Notes under the pieces: model-generated
Databases searched by the model: none
The model's input: the letters and a program-made list of their open reading frames with translations, nothing else
Told to the model about the DNA's origin: nothing
Source of the DNA: Terriglobales bacterium
GTDB lineage: Bacteria; Acidobacteriota; Terriglobia; Terriglobales; Acidobacteriaceae
DNA: 64,000 nt
Assembly (NCBI GenBank): GCA_025980765.1
Contig: JAICXB010000007.1
Location: forward strand, 1-64,000
Direction of reading: 5' to 3'
Translations under genes and position numbers: made by a program
Part shown: one piece after another, positions 37,913-45,313 of the stretch
Layout of the letters: every line of letters begins with the position of its first letter
How positions within the stretch are numbered: position 1 is the first letter of the stretch

Positions 37913-38646
37913 AGGGTCACTGCGCCAATTTCGGCGAGCGATGCAAGAATCTGCTGTGCGTGTGCCTCGGGGATCGAGGCAGCCGATGCGATTTCCACTA
38001 CATCTCCCTCGCCATTTGCAGCATTTATCACTTGCATGGCTGTGGCATCGAGTTCGACGACGTAGATTTTGCCGTGCTGCGTGCGGGAAAAAAGCAGCAC
38101 CGTGCGTCCGCGTAGATCCTCAGCCGGAAGTTGTCCGGACTTCAACGACGCGAGCAGCGCCGGCATCTTCCACGAGAACTCACGCACGATTGTGGACTTC
38201 GCGATTGCAGGGAAGCCTTTTTTGAACTGAGTATCTATTTCCGAAGTCGCCAACTGCACAAAGAACGAAAACTCATAGTGCAGCAGCTCGGGCCACCACG
38301 GGCCCGGCGCTTTCACCTGCAACAATCGCGCAATCGCCATCTCGCCCACCTCACGCGCAGACAGGAGCGAGCCCAGCATGCAACGCGAGAGGAAACTGTC
38401 GAATTCTGCGGAATCAACCAGGTCTTCGACTCGAGCGGGAAGCTCGTTGCTGACGTTTCGCGAGTAGCGGAATGCCCGGTGCAGGCGGTCGCGATAGTAG
38501 CGCCGGGCGAGAAAGCGGGAGAAGCGCTGCGCCTTTTCGGCTTCGCTCGGATTGAGAACCGCCGCCGGTTGCGAACCGGCATCCGTGAGATAGCGAATGA
38601 TCTCGTCCTGCAGTTCGCGGTCGGTAGAAGCCTTTGGCATCTTCAT
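37906..38646 (-). CDS. Putative partner protein of the DUF692/MNIO enzyme
   Basis: I take ATG 38646 (MKMPKASTDRELQDE); the track start at 38811 extends through a repeat. The 246-residue protein has an alpha-helical N-terminal two thirds (AQRFSRFLARRYYRDRLHRA, then PGPWWPELLHYEFSFFVQLA). The C-terminal part, about 175-246, looks like a small alpha/beta or winged-helix domain (GRTVLLFSRTQHGKIYVVEL ... EAHAQQILASLAEIGAVTLG). MNIO enzymes usually need a partner of this size, such as MbnC or DUF2063/HvfC-type proteins, that binds the precursor. The assignment rests mainly on operon position and a loose helical similarity. It is not a confident family match. Confidence 0.6.
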   Translation of the reverse strand: MKMPKASTDRELQDEIIRYLTDAGSQPAAVLNPSEAEKAQRFSRFLARRYYRDRLHRAFRYSRNVSNELPARVEDLVDSAEFDSFLSRCMLGSLLSAREVGEMAIARLLQVKAPGPWWPELLHYEFSFFVQLATSEIDTQFKKGFPAIAKSTIVREFSWKMPALLASLKSGQLPAEDLRGRTVLLFSRTQHGKIYVVELDATAMQVINAANGEGDVVEIASAASIPEAHAQQILASLAEIGAVTLG

Positions 38647-38689
38647 AATGCCCGTGGATGCGGGCGCCGTCGTCAGCGATTTTGGAAGC

Positions 38690-38777
38690 TTTACCACGGA
38701 GGACACGGAGGGCACAGAGGAAAAACCTGATTTAATTTGGATTTCCTCTGTGGTCCTCAGTGATCTCTGTGGTGAAA
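38690..38777. repeat. CACGGAGGA-word inverted repeat between MNIO and partner genes
   Basis: The left arm TTTACCACGGAGGACACGGA (from 38690) and the right arm ending TCTCTGTGGTGAAA (38777) are built from 9-mers such as CACGGAGGA and CACAGAGGA. The right arm encodes the last residues of the MNIO protein (TTEITEDHRGNPN). Confidence 0.7.
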
Positions 38778-39628
38778 GATCTCGAAAAAGCGCGGGCACC
38801 CGCATCCACATCGATCCTTGTATGGAAAGCCTCTCTCGTTTTGCGCATCGCGGCTTCCAGCTCCGCGGCAGTGAGCGACGGCGAGAAGATGTCCAGCGTT
38901 ACCGCCCGCAATTCTGGCGCGCGCTCGGCGACCCAGCGGGCGAGCGCGAGAATTTCGTCGCTCGGCGGCGCAGGGGCGATCCACGGGCCGCGCAGGTCGC
39001 GGTCGTATTCCACTCCGGCAACATGAATCTCGACTACGCGGTCGAGAGGGAAGCCGGCGAGATATTCGCGGGCGTCCATTCCCTTGTAGTGCGCTGCCAG
39101 CCAGATGTGCGGCACGTCGATCAAAAACCCGCAGCCGGTGCGCTCGAAAAACCGCTGCAGGAATTCGGCTTCGCTCATCTGCGCGCGCTCGATGGAAAAG
39201 AAGCCGGGGATGTTCTCCATTATCAGCGGAGCATTCACGGCGCGCAGCAATATTTCTGCATTTTGGCAAAAGCGGTCGAGAAATTCTTCGGTATACAGCG
39301 GTGGAAATACGTAGTCGAGCGAGTGGCTGCGGTCCTGCGTGTGCAGGCACTGAAAGTGTTCAGCCACCCAAGGTCCACGATATCGCTCCTGCAAAGCTTG
39401 GGCACGAGACAGAGCAAACTCGCTCAGCGGATCCGAGAGTTGTCCCAGATAGTCGTGCAGGAGCAGCGGAAAACTTTGCTGGATCGCGAGAAAGAAGGAA
39501 TCGTCGGCCGCGGGCGGATCGGCCATGGCGAGATGATCGATCAGGTCAGCATGTTCCAGAATGAACTCGGCTAAATGAGGATTGTAGAAGGCGCCGACGG
39601 CGAGGCGGTCTTGAGGAAGCTCAGGCAT
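38732..39628 (-). CDS. DUF692 multinuclear non-heme iron oxidase (MNIO) of a RiPP operon
   Basis: About 298 residues from ATG 39628 (MPELPQDRLAVGAFYNPHL). The track start at 39691 lies in a palindrome. The TIM-barrel DUF692 pattern is clear: PWVAEHFQ (SEHLxW motif, about 87), LIMENIPGFF (EN motif, about 138), SEAEFLQRFFERTGCGFLIDVPHIW (LLDVxN motif, about 170) and RVVEIHVAG (EIHLAG motif, about 203). These supply His, Glu, Asp and His ligands for iron in this family. The usual DTHG motif after EIHLAG is not visible, so the member is divergent. MNIOs oxidise Cys, Met or Asp residues of peptides. The short Cys-rich peptide just upstream is the likely substrate. Confidence 0.85.
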   Translation of the reverse strand: MPELPQDRLAVGAFYNPHLAEFILEHADLIDHLAMADPPAADDSFFLAIQQSFPLLLHDYLGQLSDPLSEFALSRAQALQERYRGPWVAEHFQCLHTQDRSHSLDYVFPPLYTEEFLDRFCQNAEILLRAVNAPLIMENIPGFFSIERAQMSEAEFLQRFFERTGCGFLIDVPHIWLAAHYKGMDAREYLAGFPLDRVVEIHVAGVEYDRDLRGPWIAPAPPSDEILALARWVAERAPELRAVTLDIFSPSLTAAELEAAMRKTREAFHTRIDVDAGARAFSRSFTTEITEDHRGNPN

Positions 39629-39662
39629 GTGGCTGCATGTTGGGTGTATGGGCGATACATGC

Positions 39663-39686
39663 AGAGACGGGGCACGCCCCGTCTCT
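39663..39686. repeat. GTAGAGACGGGGC hairpin between precursor and MNIO genes
   Basis: AGAGACGGGGC-AC-GCCCCGTCTCT: a perfect 11-bp stem with a two-base loop. It lies between the peptide stop (39707) and the enzyme start (39628). It resembles a dispersed repeat, and a decayed relative occurs at 45344-45372. Here it could reduce read-through so that peptide exceeds enzyme. Confidence 0.75.
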
Positions 39687-39706
39687 ACCATGCAGTGTGC
39701 TGTTTC

Positions 39707-39847
39707 TCAGTGACAGGTGGGAGCAGTCTCTGCGCTCTCCACCGGCTTCACATTGCTGTGGCAGGTTGGGGCCACTTCAGCAGTCTCAACCAGTTTCACA
39801 TTGGTATGGCAAGTCGGAGTAACTTCAGCGATATCGATAATCTTCAT
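39707..39847 (-). CDS. 46-residue repeat peptide with three TCH motifs, probable RiPP precursor
   Basis: Not in the ORF track. The ATG at 39847 has GGAG about eight bases upstream (AAAAGGAGAAAGCCGA). After a six-residue start (MKIIDI) the peptide is two full 16-residue repeats, AEVTPTCHTNVKLVET and AEVAPTCHSNVKPVES, and a half repeat AETAPTCH that ends exactly at the stop codon. Cys13, Cys29 and Cys45 are each followed by His at an exact 16-residue period. There is no signal peptide and no CxxCH haem motif. The repeats, adjacency to a DUF692 enzyme and strong ribosome site fit a modified-peptide precursor whose Cys (and perhaps His) residues are oxidised. The leader is unusually short, so the NVKxVE linkers may act as recognition sequence. 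The product could bind a metal, but that is conjecture. Confidence 0.82.
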   Translation of the reverse strand: MKIIDIAEVTPTCHTNVKLVETAEVAPTCHSNVKPVESAETAPTCH

Positions 39848-39960
39848 TCGGCTTTCTCCTTTTGCGGGTCTTACAACTACCTGTACCTAGATGCGAGCGA
39901 TCCGCAAAGCGATTGGGAAATTCTCTCAGATGGCCGAAGTTTTGGGCAAATCCGGCAGGC

Positions 39961-40042
39961 GGATTTCGTAATTGTGTAATTTCGTAATCGGGTAATTTGA
40001 ACCCCAAATTATGAAATTTCGAAATTACCCGATTTCGAAATC
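39961..40042. repeat. Octamer-phased inverted repeat upstream of the MNIO operon
   Basis: GGATTTCG, TAATTGTG, TAATTTCG, TAATCGGG, TAATTTGA (39961-40000) is closed by AATTATGAAATTTCGAAATTACCCGATTTCG (about 40006-40036). It occupies the divergent region between the peptide gene and the methyltransferase gene, so promoters of both must lie around it. Confidence 0.75.
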
Positions 40043-40074
40043 TTCTCTGCCGCGAATCTACAATGTCATTCTGA

Positions 40075-41031
40075 ATGACCAGCTTAGCCCACCCCAACTC
40101 TCCCCTTCAGATCATCTCGCTTCTGCGCGAACAAGACATCATGGCGCAGCTTCGGCAGGCATTTGCCGAGCGGTATCTTCCCGAGTACCTGTTTTACTGG
40201 CTGCCGGTTTCGGTGGCGGCATGGGTCGAGCTGTGTCGGTCGAGCGAGTATCGCAATGCTAACCGCGCATTGCAGGCGTTGCGGGTTGCGGCGCCACAGT
40301 TGGCGAACGATTTACACGAGATCAAATCATTGTGCGGGCTCGGATGCGGTGAGGGCAGCAAAGATGCCGTGCTGCTGCGCGCATTCGCCGCGGCTGGCTC
40401 GAAGCTGACCTTCGTGGCTGCAGACTTCAGCCAGGCGCTGCTCGAACTGGCTTTGGATGAAGTTGACGAATTTACTGAATTCGCCACCGGAACAAAGTTC
40501 GACGTGACCGACGATGCCCAACTCGCCGCCGTCTGCAACGGACCTCACGAGCTGGGTCCTCCGACGCTGTTTACCGTTTTGGGAAACACGCTAGGCGCCT
40601 TCGGTCCGCATCGCTTCCCGCAGCGACTGCGCAGCCAGATGCGCCCAGGAGACCGCTTCCTCTTTGACGGCGAGATTTTCAGCTCGGATACCCTGGCTGG
40701 CTACGACAATCCCGTAAATCGCCATTTTGCCTGGGGACCGCTCACCGGGGTGGGAATCACCGATGCTGACGGCCAACTGCACTTCGCGACCGAAGCTCTC
40801 GAAGACGGTCTCCACGCGGTGACCAAACACTTTGTCGCCGCCCGGGATTTGCGCGTGAATCTCGGTGGAGAAGCGATCGAGATTCATGCCGGAGAGAAGC
40901 TGAAGATGAGCAGCTCGATCAAGTATGGAAGTGAGGAGGTGCTGCTCGACTGCGTTAAGCGAGCCGGCTTTCAGGTGGCCTCCACATGGAAAAGCGAGGA
41001 CCGGCGTTTTGTCCTGGGCCTGGCAGAGTAA
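40075..41031 (+). CDS. EgtD-like SAM-dependent methyltransferase
   Basis: A 318-residue Rossmann methyltransferase of the histidine-specific (EgtD) type. Motif I is SLCGLGCGEGSKDAVLLRAF (about 82-101), followed by LTFVAADFSQALLELAL (acidic end of beta 2) and the characteristic TLFTVLGNTLGAFGPHRFPQRLRSQMRPGDRFLFDGEIF. EgtD trimethylates the alpha-amine of histidine in ergothioneine synthesis, but no egtB-like gene is here and the N-terminus diverges, so the substrate is unknown. It is transcribed away from the MNIO operon across a shared 230-base control region. A link to its His-containing peptide is possible but speculative. Confidence 0.72.
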   Translation: MTSLAHPNSPLQIISLLREQDIMAQLRQAFAERYLPEYLFYWLPVSVAAWVELCRSSEYRNANRALQALRVAAPQLANDLHEIKSLCGLGCGEGSKDAVLLRAFAAAGSKLTFVAADFSQALLELALDEVDEFTEFATGTKFDVTDDAQLAAVCNGPHELGPPTLFTVLGNTLGAFGPHRFPQRLRSQMRPGDRFLFDGEIFSSDTLAGYDNPVNRHFAWGPLTGVGITDADGQLHFATEALEDGLHAVTKHFVAARDLRVNLGGEAIEIHAGEKLKMSSSIKYGSEEVLLDCVKRAGFQVASTWKSEDRRFVLGLAE

Positions 41032-41111
41032 GCCGGGGACAACCAAGATGCAGCCGTATTTGACACACCAAAGCCACCTCACCACCATCGATCGAAACGC
41101 TACTATATCCT

Positions 41112-42044
41112 GTGCCACTCACAGCAACCCTCGGCAAAGAATCACGTTCGAGCACAGCCAAAGCGGAAAAGAAATCGCAGCTTCAGATCCTCCGCGCTGC
41201 CAATTTCGAGAATCTCTCCAGCCTGGTGCACGGCTTCAGTACGCGATCGGGTGGATTCTCCGCTGCATATGGCGGGCGCCAGCTCAATCTGGGATTCACG
41301 GCATCAGACGCGCACTCCGCGGTTGAGCGCAATCGGCTGGCATTCTTGCGATCCGCGACCGGTCGCTCGCGAGCGATTCCGGCGTTAGTGACGCTACGGC
41401 AAATCCATTCCGGTATCGTGCACATTCTGGATAGAACTCGCGGCATCCCAGAGCGTCCCTTGCGCGGAGACGGCGTGATCACCAATCGGCGGGGCAACCT
41501 GCTGGGCATTCAAGTCGCCGATTGCGTTCCCGTCCTGGTTGCCGACCGCCAGGGCCGGGCAGTCGGAGCATTCCACGCCGGATGGCGTGGAACCGCAAAG
41601 CGCATTGTCGAGCGTGGCGTCGGCGCTATGCGGGCCGTCTTTGGATGTAAGCCGGAGGAGCTGTATGCGGCGATTGGTCCATGCATTCATGCATGTTGCT
41701 ACGCGGTGGGAGATGAAGTGATTGACGAATTCCAATCGCAGTTCGCCTATGCCGACGATTTGTTCAGCGAGGTTTATGATCGCGATCCGATCAAGGAAAA
41801 GTACCCTCTTCTATTTCTTACCGCTCGCGCTCCCGGACACAGCAATATCGGCCCGCAAATCCATCTCGATCTGGTGAAGGCGAACTTCAACCAACTTCTA
41901 GAAGCAGGAGTTCCGGAAAGTAACATCTGGGCAGCGGTGGAATGTACCTCGTGCCGCACCGATCTGCTGTTCTCCCACCGGGCCGAATCCGGGTACACAG
42001 GAAGAATGATGGCGCTGGTCGGACTTCTGGACAAACTCACCTAG
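41112..42044 (+). CDS. pgeF: Peptidoglycan editing factor PgeF (YfiH/DUF152 copper-type oxidase fold)
   Basis: A 310-residue protein with the family signatures: HGFSTRSGGFS near the N-terminus, TLRQIHSGIVH, GDGVITNRRGNLLGIQVADCVPVLV, GAFHAGWRGTAKRIVERGV and AAIGPCIHACCYAVGDEV. His and Cys in ADC, HAGWRG and GPCI..CCY form the metal site. YfiH/PgeF proteins remove misincorporated L-Ser from UDP-MurNAc precursors in E. coli, and related proteins act on purine nucleosides. The N-terminal 30 residues are Ser/Lys-rich and probably disordered; a later start is possible. Confidence 0.9.
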   Translation: MPLTATLGKESRSSTAKAEKKSQLQILRAANFENLSSLVHGFSTRSGGFSAAYGGRQLNLGFTASDAHSAVERNRLAFLRSATGRSRAIPALVTLRQIHSGIVHILDRTRGIPERPLRGDGVITNRRGNLLGIQVADCVPVLVADRQGRAVGAFHAGWRGTAKRIVERGVGAMRAVFGCKPEELYAAIGPCIHACCYAVGDEVIDEFQSQFAYADDLFSEVYDRDPIKEKYPLLFLTARAPGHSNIGPQIHLDLVKANFNQLLEAGVPESNIWAAVECTSCRTDLLFSHRAESGYTGRMMALVGLLDKLT

Positions 42045-42058
42045 GCCGAGGGGCGGCC

Positions 42059-42077
42059 CGGACCGCACGACGGTCCG
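42059..42077. terminator. Weak bidirectional hairpin between convergent pgeF and TPR gene
   Basis: CGGACCG-CACGA-CGGTCCG forms a seven-base-pair stem 15 bases after pgeF. No T run follows, so intrinsic termination is uncertain. Confidence 0.35.
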
Positions 42078-42112
42078 TTCGGCTTCCTTGCGTCTCAGTG
42101 GTGAAAAACGAT

Positions 42113-42823
42113 TTACTTCGCCAGCGCGGCTTCGCGCTCTCTGGCGATCTGCGCTACGCCGGGTGACTTGTCCGAGGCAAGCTGCTCGTACATCTTCTTT
42201 GCCTGCGCAGGATCGGTGGATTCGTACAGCGTCGCCAGGGCAAACTGGGCCCGCTCTCGCGATACCGACTCTGTCGGATGAGACATCAGGTCGCTGTAGA
42301 TCTTGATTGCATCAGCATTCCGGTTTGTCGCCTCATACGTTGATGCCAAGCCTAACTTCGCCAGCGAAGCCAAATCCTGGTGTCTTGCCTCGCTCAGAGC
42401 CTTGAACTTCGATTCGGCGCTGGGGTAATCGCCGGCTTCCAATGCAGAAACCGCCGCCATATAAGCGGCGTTCTTGCCGGCCTGCGTGTTGCCATACTTG
42501 TCGGCCACAGACTGGAACTGCTTCTCCGCCTCTTTGGAACGCTGCTCGGCCGAGGTGAAGGTGAGTTGGCCGGGAGTTGCCGGGGCGTCAGGAGCGCGCA
42601 GCGGAGCGTTATAGACGTTCATGGCCTCGCCCATGGCTACACTGGCCACGTCCTGCTGGTGGGTGTGCCAATAATAGGTCGCGCCGGCGGCGACCACGAT
42701 GACCAGCACGATCACTGAGATTAGCGTGATCTGCTTCCTATGGGCTTGAGCTGCCTCCAATGCATGGAGGCTGGCTTCTTTGAATTTGTCTTCCTTAAGT
42801 TGATGACGGGTATAGCTCTGCAC
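42113..42823 (-). CDS. Membrane-anchored TPR protein, YfgM-like
   Basis: A 236-residue protein with a cytoplasmic N-terminus (MQSYTRHQLKEDKFKEASLHALEAAQAHRK), one membrane helix (about 32-53, ITLISVIVLVIVVAAGATYYW) and a periplasmic TPR region (about 80-235; repeats GNTQAGKNAAYMAAVSALEAGDYPSAESKF and DAIKIYSDLM). The layout matches the YfgM group, which associates with the Sec translocon and periplasmic chaperones in E. coli. Whether it does so here is inference from architecture. Confidence 0.75.
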   Translation of the reverse strand: MQSYTRHQLKEDKFKEASLHALEAAQAHRKQITLISVIVLVIVVAAGATYYWHTHQQDVASVAMGEAMNVYNAPLRAPDAPATPGQLTFTSAEQRSKEAEKQFQSVADKYGNTQAGKNAAYMAAVSALEAGDYPSAESKFKALSEARHQDLASLAKLGLASTYEATNRNADAIKIYSDLMSHPTESVSRERAQFALATLYESTDPAQAKKMYEQLASDKSPGVAQIAREREAALAK

Positions 42824-42905
42824 GAACTGTCCTTCGTTGCGGGATTGCCTGCCAGGAGGGAAAACCTTGGACGGCCAAAGACTCTAGTTTAGCAGAACCC
42901 GCCAG

Positions 42906-43019
42906 GGTTAACACGAAGGTCACAAAGGACTCAGAAGGTCACGGAGAAGCGGAAATTCCAAAACGACCAGAGTTTCTCCGTGAACTCGTGGGTTTCCTTC
43001 GTGACCTTCGTGTTAACCC
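42906..43019. repeat. ACACGAAGG-word inverted repeat upstream of the ABM gene
   Basis: 25-base arms, GGGTTAACACGAAGGTCACA + AAGGA and its complement ending 43019, differ at one position. The track's N-terminal extension of the next gene (MNSWVSFVTFVLT) is only the translated right arm. Confidence 0.8.
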
Positions 43020-43057
43020 CGGGCTTCTCCCGTACAATATTCTCTCCTGGAGACAGA

Positions 43058-43342
43058 ATGATCTGCCTGACGGTCCACCTCACCGTAAAAGCCGGACGCG
43101 AGCAAGAGACTGCGGACATGTTCCGCTCTTACGTAAAACTGGTGCAGACCGAACCCGGGTGCATGCGCTTTGACGTGCAGCAGTCGCGCAAAGATCCGCG
43201 CCGGTTCCTGCTGTACGAGCTCTATCGCGATGACGGCGCCCTCGACGCGCATCGCCGCACTCCGCATTTTCTCGACTACACGCCCAAGCTCGAAGACCTG
43301 GTCGAACAGCGCGAGTCGGAGATCTTCAACAACGTCGCATGA
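43058..43342 (+). CDS. Antibiotic biosynthesis monooxygenase (ABM) domain protein
   Basis: A 94-residue ferredoxin-like ABM protein from ATG 43058, which has TGGAG about eight bases upstream; the longer track start is in a repeat. Motifs are [61 protein letters not shown]. The ExGC and ExxxDxxAxxxHxxxxHF patterns are those of small quinol monooxygenases and haem-degrading relatives. It overlaps tyrS by four bases (ATGA), so the two are translationally coupled, although no functional link is evident. Confidence 0.85.
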   Translation: MICLTVHLTVKAGREQETADMFRSYVKLVQTEPGCMRFDVQQSRKDPRRFLLYELYRDDGALDAHRRTPHFLDYTPKLEDLVEQRESEIFNNVA

Positions 43343-44577
43343 GCTTTCCCCCGGTTGAAGAGCAGCTCGCATATCTCAAAAAGGGCGCGGCGGAGATCAT
43401 TCGCGAAAGCGAGCTGCGCGAACGGCTGGAGCAGTCGGCAAAAACTGGACGCCCATTGCGGGTGAAGGCCGGTTTCGATCCCACGGCTCCCGACTTGCAT
43501 CTCGGCCACACTGTGCTCATCCGCAAGCTGAAGCACTTCCAGGACCTGGGGCACACGGTCATATTCCTGATCGGCGACTTCACCGGCATGATCGGCGATC
43601 CTACCGGACGCTCGATAACCCGCAAGCCCCTTACCCGCGAGGAAATTGATGCCAACGCCGAAACCTACAAGCAGCAGGTATTCAAAATTCTGGATCCGGC
43701 GAAGACCGTCATCGACTTCAACCGGCGCTGGTTTGCGAAGTTTACCGCCGACGATTTCGTGCGGCTAGCCGCCAAGTACACGGTTTCGCAAATGCTCGAG
43801 CGCGAGGATTTCCATTCGCGCTTCCAGCACGAAAAGCCGATCGCGATTCACGAACTGCTGTATCCCCTGGCGCAGGGCTATGACTCGGTCGCGCTGGAAG
43901 CCGACGTCGAGCTTGGCGGCACCGACCAGAAGTTCAATCTGCTGGTGGGGCGGGAGCTGCAGCGGCAATACGGGCAACCATCCCAAATCGTGCTGACTAC
44001 GCCACTCATCGAAGGTCTCGATGGCGTGCAGAAGATGTCAAAGTCACTAGGCAATGCCATCGGCATCGAGGACCCGCCGCTGGAGATGTACGGCAAACTG
44101 ATGTCGATCTCCGACGAGCTGATGTGGCGCTACTGGACGCTGCTCACCGATCTTCATTCGGACCAAATTGAAGCTCTAAAAGCGCGAGTCGCTTCAGGCG
44201 ACTGCCATCCCATGCAGGTGAAAAAAGATCTTGCGCGCCGGATTGTGGAAGACTTTCATTCGCAGCAGGCGGCGCGAGAAGCCGAAGAAAACTGGACAAA
44301 ACAGTTTCAGAAAAATGAAACACCGGAGACCGTGGAGCTGGTGACGCTGGCAAAAAAGGACGTCTCTGCAAGCAAAGCTGACTCGCTGAGACTCGATCGC
44401 ATTCTGTTCTTGAGTGGTTTGGCGGAATCCGCCACTGATGCGCAGCGCAAAATCAAGCAACGGGCTGTAAAGATCGACGGAAATGTCTGTGAACAGATGA
44501 ATTTACCGCTGAAGCCTCCAGCCGAGCTGACGATTCGAGTGGGCCGGCAAATTCGACGAGTGAAGATTGAGCAGTAG
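43339..44577 (+). CDS. tyrS: Tyrosyl-tRNA synthetase
   Basis: A 412-residue class I synthetase. The HIGH-type motif appears as HLGHTVLI (about 54-57), the tyrosine-site region as [32 protein letters not shown], and KMSKS is intact in [14 protein letters not shown] (about 233-237). A C-terminal S4 RNA-binding domain follows ([33 protein letters not shown]). The HLGH and GGTDQKFN variants mark the TyrZ-like branch. It charges tRNA-Tyr. Its ATG overlaps the stop of the ABM gene. I see no T-box or other leader structure upstream. Confidence 0.95.
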   Translation: MSFPPVEEQLAYLKKGAAEIIRESELRERLEQSAKTGRPLRVKAGFDPTAPDLHLGHTVLIRKLKHFQDLGHTVIFLIGDFTGMIGDPTGRSITRKPLTREEIDANAETYKQQVFKILDPAKTVIDFNRRWFAKFTADDFVRLAAKYTVSQMLEREDFHSRFQHEKPIAIHELLYPLAQGYDSVALEADVELGGTDQKFNLLVGRELQRQYGQPSQIVLTTPLIEGLDGVQKMSKSLGNAIGIEDPPLEMYGKLMSISDELMWRYWTLLTDLHSDQIEALKARVASGDCHPMQVKKDLARRIVEDFHSQQAAREAEENWTKQFQKNETPETVELVTLAKKDVSASKADSLRLDRILFLSGLAESATDAQRKIKQRAVKIDGNVCEQMNLPLKPPAELTIRVGRQIRRVKIEQ

Positions 44578-44626
44578 ATTGCATCCTTCGTGGACACCAT
44601 GTCGCAAACAAATCCTCAATTACCAC

Positions 44627-45313
44627 TCACCCCACAAACTTGTATCCCAACCCTTGCACGGTCAGGATCAGCGCCGGCTGTTTTGCGTCTTCTTCGAGTT
44701 TTTGCCGCAGGCTGGCGATATGGACATCGACAGTGCGGGTGTAGGTTTCGGCGTTGTAACCCCACACTTCTTTGAGCAGGACGCCGCGGGAAATAGTAGC
44801 GCCACGGTGTTCGACCAGATATCGCACTAATTGAAATTCGCGGGCGGAGAGCGCAATCGCGCGGCCGTCGCGTGAGACCTCGGTGCCGCGAAAGTCAATG
44901 CGAAGCGATCCGATGTCGATGATCCCATTTTGGTACGCGTTTCGCTGCGGAGCCCGCCGAAGCAACGCCTCGACTCGCGCCAGTAACTCTGCCATCTCGA
45001 ATGGCTTGGTGAGATAGTCGTCGGCGCCGAGCTTGAGGCCGGCAACTTTGTCCGCAGTTTGTCCGCGGGCGGTGAGCATGAGGATGGGTGTGATCAATCC
45101 GGCTTTGCGGATCTCGCGACACACCTCGAAGCCACTGCGGCGTGGCAGCATCACATCGAGCAAAATCAAATCGAAGGGAAGAGTGCCGGCTTTGGCCAGG
45201 GCATCATCGCCGTCACCGGCCCAGCTTACGATGTAGTCCTCGCTGCGCAGACGGTCGATCAGCGTCATGCGAAGTGCGGCTTCGTCCTCCACGAGGAGGA
45301 TGTTCTGATTCAC
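44627..45313 (-). CDS. OmpR-family response regulator of the Spy/CpxP-like operon
   Basis: A 228-residue regulator starting at GTG, overlapping the kinase stop by four bases (GTGA). The receiver domain has the acidic pair in LLVEDEAALR, phospho-acceptor Asp in LILLDVMLPRRSG (about 53), Thr in MLTARG and Lys in LTKPFEM. The C-terminal winged helix (about 125-228) has LSAREFQLVRYLVEHRGATISRGVLLKEVWGY and TRTVDVHIASLRQKLE. The paired GTAAA-N6-GTAAA boxes upstream of the operon are its likely binding sites, giving autoregulation. Confidence 0.93.
   Translation of the reverse strand: MNQNILLVEDEAALRMTLIDRLRSEDYIVSWAGDGDDALAKAGTLPFDLILLDVMLPRRSGFEVCREIRKAGLITPILMLTARGQTADKVAGLKLGADDYLTKPFEMAELLARVEALLRRAPQRNAYQNGIIDIGSLRIDFRGTEVSRDGRAIALSAREFQLVRYLVEHRGATISRGVLLKEVWGYNAETYTRTVDVHIASLRQKLEEDAKQPALILTVQGLGYKFVG

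Noticed and set aside
39707-39847. Multihaem cytochrome c fragment
   Set aside because: The motif is PTCH with one Cys per unit, not CxxCH, and there is no signal peptide.
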